In this document: one piece after another, positions 23,696 to 34,369 of the stretch
Numbering within the stretch: the first letter of the stretch is position 1
Layout of the letters: each line of letters begins with the position of its first letter
Origin: Isoetes taiwanensis
Lineage: Eukaryota; Streptophyta; Lycopodiopsida; Isoetales; Isoetaceae
Direction: 5' to 3'
Assembly: GCA_021234155.1 (NCBI GenBank)
Contig: JAJEKV010000073.1
Location: 5,614,001-5,678,000, forward strand
Length of the DNA stretch: 64,000 nucleotides
Notes under the pieces: model-generated
Database searches by the model: none
What the model saw: the letters and a program-made list of their open reading frames with translations, nothing else
Told to the model about the DNA's origin: nothing
Made by a program: the position numbers and the translations under genes

Positions 23696-24443
23696 CCCAT
23701 AGGGCATCCACCAGTTTGACATGCCAATCCTTTTGATTATCATCCACTGTTTTCTGCAAAATGCCCTTCAAAACTTTATTAGTAGCTTCTGCTTGACCAT
23801 TACCTTGGGGATAGTAGGAGGAACTCTTGGTATGTTTGACTTTAAGGATGGTCAATAAATTAGCAATAACTTCATTCACAAAAGGGGTACCTCTATCAGA
23901 ATGTAATTGTAGAGGAATACCAAACCGTGCACAAATATACTCATGTAAGAACTTTGCTGTTGTAATGGCATTAGCCTGTCTTAAAGGAATTGCCTCTGCC
24001 CATTTGGTAAAATAATCTGTAGCTACAATAATGTGCTGATGTTGCCCTGCAGAAGGGGGGTTAATAGGGCCAATATAATCTAATCCCCATGTTTGAAAAG
24101 GTCCTGGAGAAATTATGGGGTTTAGTGCAGCTGGGAGGAGGATTCTTTTGCCAAATATCTGGCACTTGTGGCAAGATTTTATAGCAGTATAACAATCTTT
24201 AAATATTGTAGGCCAATAATAACCTGGCCTGAGAATTTTCTTGGCAGTAGTATCTCCAGCAAAATGGCCTCCACATACTCCTTCATGCATTTCTCTAATG
24301 ATCAAAGCAGATTCCTCTTCATTGACACACCTCAGTAATAGTCCATCCCTGTTGACTTTACATAAAACATCATTAATCATTTTAAATTGCCTGCACTTTT
24401 CTTTAAATCTCCTTTGCTGGCTCGAGGTCAGTCCTGAAGGCAT
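23696..24443 (-). pseudogene. Element A integrase, N-terminal and catalytic part
   Basis: Inserts the cDNA into the genome. The zinc-binding domain is visible as HEGVCGGHFAG...KSCHKCQ (HHCC). The DDE core follows: TWGLDYIGPI, LHSDRGTPFVNEV and YYPQGNGQAEATNKVL. The frame runs in register to KLVDALW, where the 8.3-kb insertion starts at 23695. The remaining residues of this open frame are insertion sequence. The protein resumes at 15404. Confidence 0.88.
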
Positions 24444-24512
24444 TTCCTTGAATTGTAAGAAATTCTTTATAGGTAGCTGCCAATCTTGTTGATTCTGCTC
24501 TTCATCATCTGC

Positions 24513-24932
24513 CTATAAATAGGCTAAGGCATCCACAAAGTCAACAACTTCCACTACTTCCTCATGATCAAAGAAAATGTAAGGTAAATAAAGACTGGGA
24601 CTCTTCACCTGATGTAACTCTTTTATGGAAATATTAAAGGTTTGTAACTTGCAAGCCCACCTTTGAATTTTTGGTTTAGAGGTAGCTTTACCAAATAACA
24701 AACCTGTTGGATTTTGCTTCATATAAACTTGGACTGAACTTTTCAATAGTAAATGACCTTGTCTGTCAATAAGGAACATGAGAGCAGCAGCACTCTTCTC
24801 CATTCTGGTGTATTTCTCTTCAGTTGAACTCCATTGTTTGCTAGCAAAAGCTATAGTGTGCTTGTCCTGCAGAATAGCTAGGCCTATGGCCTTTTTAGTA
24901 ATAGTAATGTAGACCTCAAATGGCTTGTCCAA
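24513..24932 (-). pseudogene. Element A native-position RNase H, degenerate
   Basis: Follows RT as in all gypsy elements: PFEVYITITKKAIGLAILQ, HTIAFASKQWSSTEEKYTRMEKSAAALMFLI, then RWACKLQTFNISIKELH. The first acidic residue normally present in a YxDAS-like motif is absent (VYITITKK), and the second block keeps MEKSAAAL. Tat-type elements typically carry such a decayed native domain alongside the acquired one, consistent with the extra RNase H upstream. Confidence 0.75.
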
Positions 24933-24949
24933 ACAGGTTTTTTAAGAAG

Positions 24950-26089
24950 AGTTGCTTCACAAATAGACTTTATAAGCAACTCAAAAGACTCTTGGCAATC
25001 CGATGACCATGTGACAGGAACATACTTGCTCTCAGATTTGGAAATCCTGCCTATTCTTGTTAGCTTAGAAATAGGACTTATAATGTGAGCAAAATTAGGA
25101 ATATACATCCTAAGAAAACTAGTCATGCCAATAAAACTTTTGACCTGCTTCAAGTTTTTGGGGGGCACCAGTTTTTTGAGGGCTTCAACTTTTTCTTGTG
25201 CCACTTGTATGCCATTGTTGGATACCTCATGTCCCAAAAGTTGGCCTTTGGATGCAAAGAAAATATATTTCTTTGGGTTAAGGTTGACTCCAGATTCCCT
25301 GCACAAAGAACATATTTTTGCCAGCAATTCCAAATGATTAGTAGGGTGAGATCCTAAACAAAGGTCATCCAAATAAACTCTGAATTCTTGAGGAGACATG
25401 GGCCTAAAAATAACATCCATAGCCCTCTGGAAAGTAGCAGGTGCATTCATTAATCCAAAAGGCATTCTTTTCATTGCATAAGTTCCCCAAGGGGTAATAA
25501 AAGAGGTCTTGGGTTGGTCTTCTTCCTTAATGCCAATTTGATTAAACCCTGAAAATCCATCTAGAAATGAGTATACCTCTCTCCCTGCTACAACATATAA
25601 GATTTCTTCTAGAAAAGGCAAGGGGTAGCAGTCCTTGATGGTGGCTTTGTTGAGGTCTCGATAATCAATACAGATCCTTAAGGCGCCACTTTTTTTCTCT
25701 ACAGGTACAATGCAAGACACCCATTTTGGATTAATAATTTCAATAATAACACCTGCATCTAGCATTTTATCCAACTCATCTTTAATCAGTCCCATCAATG
25801 AAGCATTAATTCTTCTCAGTTTTTGAAAAACAGGTTTACACCCTTCCTTAATCTTGATTTCAAATTGGCATACCTCTGCTTTAATTCCAGTAAGCTCAGA
25901 ATAATCCCAAGCAAACACATCCTTCCTTTCTTCAAAGAATGTTTGTATATTCTCCCTATTTTGGTATTCAATTAGATCTCCAACAAACAGGGTCCTAGTT
26001 TTACCATTTTTTGTAATGGTAATCTCTTCAGTATCCTTTTCTTTTGATGCATTAATGGTTAGAATAGGACAAAGAGCTTTTACCTCACT
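24950..26089 (-). pseudogene. Element A reverse transcriptase
   Basis: Copies the element RNA into DNA. It occupies most of one 456-residue frame (26254-24884) whose first 45 residues are the end of the upstream RNase H. RT motifs in order: VEKKSGALRICIDYRDLNKAT, PLPFLEEIL, FLDGFSGFNQI, TSFITPWGTYAMKRMPFGLMNAPATFQRAMD, the catalytic box VYLDDLCLG (YLDD at residues 294-297, against the common YVDD/YADD), then LGHEVSNNGIQV and VKSFIGMTSFLRMYIPNF. The frame is intact over the whole domain. It changes frame at the border with the native RNase H near 24.93 kb. Confidence 0.9.
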
Positions 26090-26634
26090 AGCATCAAGGT
26101 CTTCCTCTGGAATAGCTCCTTCAGTTAGGTGTGCCATGAGAGTTTCCCTGCATAAGGTATCAGCTTCCACATTTTCTTCCCTTGGTATGTGAGTAATCTC
26201 CCATGAAGCAAAACTCGAAAGCACTCCCATTACTTGGTTTTTTAAGAGCTCCATGTCTGCATTTTTTGTTTGGTAATCTCCTGAAACTTGTCTACAAATT
26301 AATTGTGAGTCACCAAAATGTGAATGTTGGCAATATCCATAGCTTTGGCTTCCTGAAGTCCTGCAATCAAAGCCTTATATTCTGCTACATTAGAGGTAAT
26401 TTGGGGGAAGATCCTCCCTACTTTAGCTAAAAGTTTATGAGAGGAATCTTTCAGGATAGCAGCAGATGATGCAATATTTAGTTTTTTAGAAATACCTCCA
26501 TCAAACCATAAGAATCCCCGATGGCCCTTGTTTTGTTTGGGAAGTGCACATTCCATGATGAGAGGAATTGTTTCATATTTCCTTGGCCTTGCATTTTGTA
26601 TTCTGTAAAATCCCAAAGGTTCTTCAATTAGCAT
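26090..26634 (-). pseudogene. Element A additional RNase H (archaeal type), upstream of RT
   Basis: Frame 26634-26299 encodes GFLWFDGGISKK (first catalytic Asp at about residue 45) and TSNVAEYKALIAGLQEA (catalytic Glu at about residue 85). At about 26311 one base appears to be missing: in the next frame the strand reads HFGDSQLICRQVSGDYQ, the third acidic motif, and then MELLKNQV and ITHIPREENVEADTL at the head of the RT frame. FDGG / AEYKALI / GDSQL / N-ADTL is the signature of the archaeal-type RNase H acquired by Tat-lineage elements. It lies between protease and RT and is fused to the RT frame; in Tat/Ogre/Retand elements it usually follows the native RNase H. Confidence 0.82.
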
Positions 26635-26867
26635 TTTCTTAATAAAATTTACCTCCTCATTGGAACCATAGGAGCCATCTTGATTATAGATTGTAGCAGT
26701 CTGAGAGCCATTGGAGATGGTACATCTCCCTTGAGACCAAATTGGTCCGCATCCACACGATAGCTAACCACCTCCTACCTAAAAGTAAATCATAGATATC
26801 GAACTCATCCCCTATGTCTTCAAAAGCCACCACAATAAAGTTGGCACTACAATTATGCCCTCTCAGA

Positions 26868-27383
26868 TTAATTGGGCACTTTAGTTACCACACCAATGGG
26901 AGTGATCTTAGCATTATAAAAGGATCTCAATAGTATAGAAGCTTCCTTGTCCACCTTGAAACCACATTTCTTCATAACATGATATGGCATAATATTTAGG
27001 GGAGATCCCCCATCAAGTAACACATTTGAGAAGGTATAACCTCCTAAAGTAGCTGAACATATGAATGCACCAGGGTCTTCTTCATTCTGTGCTAGAACAA
27101 GGTTAGTGGCATCAGTAAAATTCACACAAGCATTTAATACCTCACCATTAGTTTGTTGAAGTACCCTTTTTCTGTAGCTAGGTGCAATCTTCAATAAGGT
27201 AAAAAGATCCACACTCACCTTGGAATTTTTAAGCAAAACATCAACCTCGTCAAAGTCTTGATCTTTCTTACCATATTTTTGCTGAGGGGGTGGAGCTATG
27301 GTTTGAGCAGGTGATTCCACTACATGTGGTGAAGGCCCCGGCGATAGAATGCCTACTTGGTTCAGCATGTACTTGAGCTTCAT
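26868..27383 (-). pseudogene. Element A aspartic protease region
   Basis: Cleaves the gag-pol polyprotein. About residues 100-145 contain GAFICSATLGGYTFSNVLLDGGSPLNIMPY. The catalytic loop is DGGS rather than the usual D(S/T)G, as found in some Tat/Athila proteases. The N-terminal part (KVSVDLFTLLKIAPSYRKRVLQ) is the linker typical of this lineage. It lies directly downstream of gag in element orientation. The frame closes at 26868, before the RNase H frame that starts at 26634. Confidence 0.75.
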
Positions 27384-27528
27384 TCATGCTTCTAGTTTGC
27401 ACCACCATAACTTCTTCAGATTTAGGAACTTCTGTAGCTTGAATAAATCTTATAGAGGTGCTTGGTTCAGCAAATCTCACAGGGGGTTTAGACTCTGGTC
27501 TCTTCTCTTTTTCCTGCTTAGCAAAATA

Positions 27529-28616
27529 TTACTTAACATCACACCTAGCATCAGTATGGCCAACCTCTTTACAAAAAGAACAAACAGGACATTCCTTTCC
27601 AAAGTGGCCTTTTCTATTACATTTGGGGCACACTTGCCAATAGCAAATTTCTGATGGGTGAGAATTCCTATTGCAATGAATACATTCAGGGTAAGTTTTA
27701 CCTGTTCTTGCAGCCTTGAGTTCAACCAATTGTTTGGTTATTTCTGCTAGAGCTTCAGTAACTTTTGATAAATCTGACTTGACCTCTGCAACCTAAGAAC
27801 TTGCTTCCTCATCTTTAGATTTCTTCTTTTCTTTCTGTATGGCATAAATTGGAATAGAAGGGTGGTGATCATAATGTGCATCAGTAGCATCAGGATAAAA
27901 CGGGTCATGATTGTGGTGAGGAACATAATGCTTGTCAGGCAAGGTAGAGAGCATCCGAAAGTTAAATCGCTGGTTTTGGCAAAGACTTTGTATATGGAAT
28001 CAAACCCTTCAAAGACTTGAATCTTGAGCAACTTCCTTTGGATATCTGGTCTTCTTTCCAAACCATTAATAAAAGCAGTGACTAAAAACAGAGTTGGAAT
28101 GGTGACTTGTGCTCTTTGACACCTGCTCATAAATGTACTAAACCTCTCCTTGTACTGGTTCACACTCTCTCCTGCATGTGTAGAGCAACCTTGCAATTCA
28201 TTAACCAAATCCTTTGGAGCAGCTAACTTACCAAATCTATCCAGAAACTTCTTGACAAGTTCATCCCATGAAGTGGTGCCCATTAACTTTTCATAAGTTA
28301 ACCAAGCACCAGCCTCACTTTCTTCTTTGAAACATTTTTCAAACTCTGAGAGCTTGCAGCCCTTCTTGAAGCCATAGTCTCTGTAATAATCCTCAAATAT
28401 TCTCAATAAGTTGTTAGCACTCATACTGGAATCAAAAGTAGGCAAAGGAACATGGACATTCAATTCAAATTGATATGGCATATTCTGAAGCAGGCTACTT
28501 GAGAAACTTGAATGCAATGGCCTTTCCCTGCAATGATATGATGCATCAATATCCTCTACTGGTTCTTGATCTGCTGGAAATTTTTGTTTTGGAGCCAAGA
28601 GTTCTGAGATCCAGGA
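27529..28616 (-). pseudogene. Element A gag (capsid/nucleocapsid), frameshifted
   Basis: Gag forms the particle in which reverse transcription occurs. The first frame (to 27747) encodes a typical plant gypsy gag region: FEDYYRDYGF, AWLTYEKLMGTTSWDELVKKF, LQGCSTHAGESVNQYKERF. After a frame change near 27.79 kb the nucleocapsid end follows (27729-27529), with three knuckles of the form CX2CX4HX4C: CIHCNRNSHPSEIC, CPKCNRKGHFGKEC and CSFCKEVGHTDARC. The open frame extends upstream into the LTR only by chance. The real start is uncertain; a Met at about 28481 (MPYQFEL) is one option. Confidence 0.8.
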
Positions 28617-28618
28617 AG

Positions 28619-28636
28619 ATCTCGGTAGGACCTCCA
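28619..28636 (-). promoter_or_regulatory. Element A primer-binding site (tRNA-Gln type)
   Basis: Three bases inside the 5' LTR the minus strand reads TGGAGGTCCTACCGAGAT. Its complement ATCTCGGTAGGACCTCCA has the form of a cytosolic tRNA-Gln 3' end (TCTCGGT T-stem, acceptor strand, U discriminator, CCA). The tRNA identity comes from my knowledge of the family, not a search. Confidence 0.75.
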
Positions 28637-28639
28637 AGA

Positions 28640-30556
28640 TGTTGACCCCCAACCTGGCTTAGAGAGTCAAACACAAGAAGCCAACTTGAGTTTTCACTCA
28701 AGTTGGGGTTAGAACCTCCAGATCACTTAAGGTGATCAATCTACACAAGAATTTTCCAAAGAAAAAGCTCAGTTACAGAGTTTGCATACCTTTCCCAATT
28801 CTGGAATTTGGACCCCTTACTCAAATCGATGCAGATCTCATAGACAGATTGATTCCCAAGGTCAGATGATTGTGACTTGTTCAGAGAAGTTGTAGGCAAG
28901 CAAGGGTAAAGATCTTGACCAAGTCTGAGTTCTAATTTGTGAGATATTCGATCTCACAGTTGGGTCAAATTTTGGTCAATATCAGTCAAGACTAAAGACA
29001 GAGCTCAGAGTTTTGTAACTTGAGTTGTAGGTTGAATTTTGAAGAAATTCCAAAACTAAGGTGCAATATAGACTTCAAAGGTAAGGTGCATGCTGTCAAA
29101 TCATGATTTGAATCACTAAAACTGTTTTTTTGGCACTGTTTTGTGGATATCAATCTAAATTTGTATCAGACAGAATGCAAAAAATGGTAACTTGAGTTTG
29201 GAATGGGATTTTTTCGAAATTTTTGTGCACACAGGTGCAAATAAGATGGGAGATGAAGTGCAGATGGTCATATGCAGGAAAAAATAAAGGAATTCTTTAC
29301 TGTAAAAATATTTGTGATGCAAAAATACTAAAGGATCATGACAGTCGACTTTTTGAATACTTGGCAATCAATTTTCATTGATATGAAGGTAATACAAGGT
29401 GAATAAGAATCTTGGGAACTTAGATCAATCATCAAAATAGCTTAGAAGGTCAATAAATAGTATCAAGTCAATAATATCAGTCCAATCTTCTCGTGATTAG
29501 GATCGGGAACACTCGAGACTTCAAGAACGTCTTTAGATCATGCTCAGCATGTATCAATGTCGAGGTTTGATGCGTCTGGGCCTTCAAAAACTTCTGTCAA
29601 TGATCCCCAGGTATATAAGTTTAGATTTAATGATTCCGGCATCTTAGTGCTTAGATTTAGGCTTAATATGATGCTTGAGAGCGGGAGTCCGTCGATTAGG
29701 CGCTTTTAAAGCTTAAGAATTCGATTCCTAAAATGATTTGAGTTCATTTCCAGATTTAGGTTAGAAGCAGCTGTATTTTCTGAGAATTCGCGCGATACGG
29801 TGACCGTATTTCTTGAGGTATAAACCAGGAATATGCCATATTTTATAATTTTAGAAAGCCTGGCCATGGTTTCAAAAGGTCACTCATGAGATAATTGAAG
29901 AATTGGGTCACCTAGGCAATAGTAACCCTAATGTTTTTGGGAATATGCCAAGTTTGGGCATCATAGTGAGGAATATTCCATAGGGTAGACATACAACATG
30001 GCTTCTTATGGCACAATGGTAGATGAGCATAGGGGTATAAAAGGTTGCAAGAAGAATTAGGCTAAGAGAGTTTACAAAAATGTGGCATAGGAAGTGGAAA
30101 GAAAAAAAGGGGTAAAAGATATGGAGGGTAATGGTGAGAATAACTTATGGAGGAATAAAGATGCATAAAAAAAGAAGGAATTAGGCAAAGTATGGTAGGG
30201 TATGCAAGGGTGAGCAAAAGGGAAATAAGTTTAGGGAAAAATGGCTAGGAGATTTCAAAAGGATGGGAATAGAGTGTAAAAATGGGTAAAAATGGCCTAG
30301 GGGTGGAATCAAGTACCATGGGGTCTTCCAAACTCTAACTTCCAATCTTCAAAAAGCATCTTCCAATCTTCTTTTACCCAGCACCTCTTTGACTAGCTTT
30401 GACCTCAAATGAAGTGTTTCTTATGGGAGTTGACCTTGAATATAAATATCCTTTGACCTTCATACCGATGTTGACTACCAAGTTTTCCTTTGACTTAGCC
30501 TTCCTAACTTTAACAAATAAACCAATCAATTAGTATGTTGCCCTTTGGGGGCAACA
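28640..30556 (-). repeat. Element A 5' LTR
   Basis: Matches 12136-14051 nearly base for base except in about 29490-29725, where CAG/CTG sites of the partner are replaced by CG-rich variants (CCAGGA becomes CCGTCGA, GGCAGT becomes GGCGC). As the element reads on the minus strand, this is the promoter-bearing copy. Confidence 0.92.
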
Positions 30557-30561
30557 TGGAG

Positions 30562-30901
30562 GCCTTGACTGTCAGTTGATTCCCATGAGTCTGAGCCGGG
30601 GTAGAGCCTTTATTTATGTTGCATTTCATTGCTATATTGATGTTCTATTGCATTCTTATGGATGATGATGGGCCACCCTTCATGGTGGTTTATTATTTAT
30701 TTGTATTGTTGCCAGGTATGTATGCTTCCGCCATATAGGATTTTTATAGAAGGCATGGGACGAATGACACCCGGACACTTGCCCATCACAAGTGGTCCGA
30801 GTCAGACGGAGGGCCTTTCTATGGTGAAATGGTCACCATGGAAGAGGGGATTTCCCGTATTTATATGATGGGAGCATCGTATAGGTTCGGGGAGCATCAC
30901 A
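30562..30901 (+). repeat. Element C 5' LTR, second part
   Basis: Begins GCCTTGACTG after the duplicated TGGAG (30557-30561) and ends GGGGAGCATCACA. It aligns with about 46606-46966. Together the two parts give a 5' LTR of about 1.32 kb against 1.49 kb for the 3' LTR. Confidence 0.88.
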
Positions 30902-30902
30902 A

Positions 30903-30914
30903 TGGTATCAGAGC
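30903..30914 (+). promoter_or_regulatory. Element C primer-binding site (tRNA-iMet type)
   Basis: TGGTATCAGAGC starts one base after the LTR end (CACA, 30901). It is the classic complement of the plant initiator-methionine tRNA 3' end used by many LTR elements. Confidence 0.85.
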
Positions 30915-30920
30915 ATGATC

Positions 30921-32166
30921 TTGGTAGACCAGATCATAGCACTGGCCATGTCTAACTCATTAGACCGTTTAGATAGTAGGGGACCTCCAATGTAGGAAAA
31001 TTACACCACATCCATAAGTAGGATGATTTTTGGCCTAAGTATGCGAGGATTGAGCTAGTTAAGAAGAAAAATTCAAAATTCTAAGATGAAGTTATGTTGA
31101 GTTTTCGGCAGAATGCAGTCCCTTTATTCCGGAGGCCATAACTTTCTCTAGAAAACTCGGATTGCGGCGATTTTCATTCCATTGCGTCCGTAACACTGAT
31201 TAGTCTAGAACATCCTTTCCCCGACATAAAAAAAACAGCCCAAAACCCTAAACCGGCGGGCTTTGCAAAATAGGCGTTTATTTTTCGATTCTAAGCACTC
31301 AAAATGCAGAGTGCGCCGGTTTTGACCGCGCGTTGACTTTATAATAAAAAAAATAAAAATAAAATTTCCATCTTCGTTTTGAACCCGTGACCTCCTAATT
31401 CTAACTTTAGATCCTTAACAACATATTAACTTCCTTTTCGTGTGATATTTATGTTTTATATATTTGTTATACATATCTAATATTCTAATTCTAGACCACA
31501 ACTCGACATATGGTGGGATTGAACCATTGACCTCCTGCAACCAAGCCAACCCTTTTACCAATAGGCTAAGTTCCTTTACCAAAAAATATATTAGTTCTTG
31601 TTTTACTTATAGTGTCTCAATTTTCTATTTTAATTAGAAGACCGCCTTCCGTAAACCCACGTTGTGGTGGCAACAACTTCACCGGACTTGTGCAACCATC
31701 ACAAGGTGCCCTCACCTCAAGGGACATTATTGGCCTCGGCCAATGGGTTCCCCGACCATAGTATCGCACTTCTCGATGCGAGATGGACGGTGACATGGAT
31801 CTTAATCCGCTCTCCCCTGTGATAAATGTTCGCTCGCAGCAATACCCTAGCAGTACGAAATTTTCCAGTACTGATGTTTAAATAATTTTTCTCTAGAGAT
31901 GCCTTGGTAGCAAAATTCTTTCAACTCTGCCTTCGTTTAATCTCTAGTACCTTCATCTGCTTTAAATGCTATTTCATTCGACTTCACATGTCCGGAGCTA
32001 AGTAGCACTATGAACCAACCATACCTAATGCTGTTTCTTTTAGTCTCTAAGCCTTGACCACCTTACTTCTCAGAGAATAGACTTCTCTTGACCCAACCAA
32101 CTAGACATTGCCATGCAGCAACCCTCTAGGGCTTGGGATTCTAAATTGTACCATCACCCTTCATTA
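30921..32166 (+). other. Element C leader/internal region, no gene seen
   Basis: Runs from the primer site to the insertion point of element B. Short frames only. A gag start would be expected here in an autonomous element, but none is recognisable. Confidence 0.5.
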
Positions 32167-32171
32167 CCTTC

Positions 32172-32737
32172 TGTTGACCGGGTTTTTGGCACCCGGTCAA
32201 CATGAAAAGATTTGTGAAACAAAACCATTTTTGGGGGTGTGTGTGAAGAAATTCAGATATTGTAAAAGAGCTCAATATATAAAGGCTCTTAAAAATATTG
32301 TTAATGTTTGAGGAGGGGTGCATATTCAAAGGTCAAGATCAAGAGGTGTTATTTCAAGGGTTGAGATGAGGAGGCAAGGATGGAAGGGCGAGATCAAGAG
32401 GTGCATTTTGAAGGGTGGAGATGAAGAGGCAAGAATTATATAACTGTTTTGAGGAGCACGAGCTCCTCCTCTCTCCCTGCTCCACGATTTTGTGGAGGGT
32501 GGCAGCCTCCACATGATCTGGTGTAGAAGCCTCCCATGGTTCAGAGACATGGGAGGATGATTTCCATTGTATTTCCATGCCAGTTCTTGATTATAAAAGA
32601 AGATTTTTGGGCCCATATTATTTTCTTATTCTTATTCTAATTCTGGTCAAGTATTTTGTTTTAATCTAGCAGCACCGAATGATCTTGATTTCTGCCTTTG
32701 AGGTCGAATGATGGGGGTGTGGGAAAACCCGCCATCA
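32172..32737 (+). repeat. Element B 5' LTR
   Basis: Opens with a 31-bp hairpin (TGTTGACCGGG, spacer, CCCGGTCAACA). It contains ATTATATAACTGTTTTGAGG and ends AAACCCGCCATCA. The CAG/CTG sites are intact here, unlike in the 3' LTR. Confidence 0.92.
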
Positions 32738-32740
32738 TTA

Positions 32741-32758
32741 TGGAGGTCCTACCGAGAT
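32741..32758 (+). promoter_or_regulatory. Element B primer-binding site (tRNA-Gln type)
   Basis: TGGAGGTCCTACCGAGAT, three bases after the LTR. It is identical in sequence and spacing to the primer site of element A (28619-28636, minus strand). Confidence 0.85.
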
Positions 32759-34118
32759 TGTAATCTTCCCCAAGATCATGCTTTGGTGCTGCTTGATTTG
32801 TTCTTGTTTCCTGCCATAGCCACAACTCTGTCTTCTTTTCCATCTCTGCTGTATTCTGCCCCAATGATCTTTTTATGCCATATTCTGCCCCAATGATCTT
32901 TTTATGCCATGCATTGTTTCTGCTGCAAGAAGAAGAAGGGAAATAAACTCTCTATCATTCCATATTTTTGGATTTTTGAAGCTTTAATGTGCTGGATAAT
33001 GATACTGCTTGATTTATTTCGGAAGAGCCAGCAAAAAAGCCAGCCCTCCATCTCATTTACGCCTAAAGTTCTGCTTGCTGGATGGTGCAAATTTAAGAAA
33101 GAAGAAGGCTTTTGATGTTATACCGTTGCCTTGCTTCTGTTGATGCCCTGCGCTCAGCCAAAGCCCTGAAAGATGCCATGATTATTCTTTTTTCCTGTTG
33201 CTGAACCTACAGAAAAAAGGATGGAGCACAAAAAAAAACATTCAGATTGGCATCTACTCTTCTACCATATCCGTCACTTTCTGCACTGTTGGTCCTCATT
33301 ATCTGCAAAAGCCTAGAGAAAGGTTAAGCAATGCTGCATTCAGAGGATTTTTAGAAGATCAGCATAAGCCAGACCTGCAAATCCATTTCTCTGTCCGCCA
33401 TAATCACCGCCATTCCGTCTGCCTACCCTGTTGCCATCTGCAAGAAGAAATGGGAGGGGAAGCAGTCGAAGGGAAGAAAAAGAAGATATGCCATAGCCTA
33501 TTGCCGAACCTGCAGAAGAAAAAGGAAGGAAAGAGCATGAACGCCATGGCTTCTCCTAAAAGCGAGCTGTATCACAGCCATAGCCGCCTGTTTGCCGCCC
33601 AAACCGAAGCGCTGAGTCCGATACCTGCAAAAACCAACAAGTGTTTTTCCTCTGCCGCATCTTGCTTCTGCCATAGCCATGTCTGTTTCGTCGCCGCCGT
33701 CCACGAAGACAAACAAGAAACCCTTGCTTTTTTTATGGCTTGTATTATTTTAATGCCTTTTTCTTTACCATTGCTTTATTTCGACCTTTGCCCCTATTTC
33801 TTGATGTTTCTATTATTTGACCATTACCTCTTCTATTGCTTTGACCATTGCCCTATATTTTGACCATCACTCTTGATTTATTTTAGTTCTTATTTACCCT
33901 TAGCCCATATATTATGATGCACATTTTTTGTTTGGGCGCGCCCCCTTCTCCTTACCTTGCCAAAAAGAATATATTTTCTTGACATTTGTCTCTACATTCA
34001 TTTGAGCCTTTACCCAAAGCCCGAAATTACCATTGATTTTTTTATTATCTTGGCATACAAATTACATGGTGTTAAATCACGAAAAAGCTTTAAATATATT
34101 TTTTGAATCATTTTGAAA

Positions 34119-34263
34119 GGTTTGGAGGGATCCGTTAAAACCCCATCTTTAAAAAGGTTTGGAGGGATCCGTTAAAACCCCCATCTTCGTAAAAGGTTTG
34201 GAGGGATCCGCCCCCATCTTTGAATTATTCAGAAAGGTTTGGAGGGATCCGTTAAAACCCCCA
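34119..34263 (+). repeat. Tandem repeat in element B, 37-41 bp, four units
   Basis: GGTTTGGAGGGATCCG starts at 34119, 34156, 34195 and 34236. Three units continue TTAAAACCCCC; the third lacks TTAAAA. It lies about 100 bp before the 3' LTR. Confidence 0.85.
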
Positions 34264-34336
34264 GTTAGATCTTTTTTGTGCCAAAAAAGACTAACTTATT
34301 GTATTAAACATATGAAATCTTTGAAGTAAGAGGGCC

Positions 34337-34349
34337 GAGGGGACCGGCC
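34337..34349 (+). promoter_or_regulatory. Element B polypurine-tract candidate
   Basis: GAGGGGACCGGCC, exactly 20 nt before the 3' LTR. Element A has GAGGGGACCAGCC at the same 20-nt distance. The intervening 20 nt are T-rich and end GAGA in both. Confidence 0.6.
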
Positions 34350-34369
34350 CATTTTTTTAGTTTATGAGA

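Larger units (their letters stand above)
12136..30556 (-). mobile_element. Element A: 18.4-kb Ty3/gypsy element (Tat-like), minus strand
   Basis: Two almost identical 1.9-kb LTRs (12136-14051 and 28640-30556) end in TGTTG/CAACA. The element lies between direct TGGAG copies (12131-12135, 30557-30561). Read on the minus strand it holds a tRNA-Gln-type primer site, gag with three zinc knuckles, protease, an archaeal-type RNase H, RT, a native-position RNase H and integrase, with no chromodomain. This points to the non-chromovirus Tat/Athila side of plant gypsy elements. Without the later 8.3-kb insertion its own length is about 10.1 kb. Frameshifts and the insertion inactivate this copy, but near-identical LTRs indicate recent movement. 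Confidence 0.93.

Noticed and set aside
30903-30925. tRNA genes at the TGGTATCAGAGC and TGGAGGTCCTACC sites
   Set aside because: Only the 3'-end complement is present, directly beside LTR borders. There is no cloverleaf, so these are primer-binding sites.
33198-33863. 221-codon frame in element B as a gag gene
   Set aside because: No zinc knuckle or capsid motif. The translation is compositionally odd and ends in a hydrophobic low-complexity tail. Element B is better explained as non-coding.
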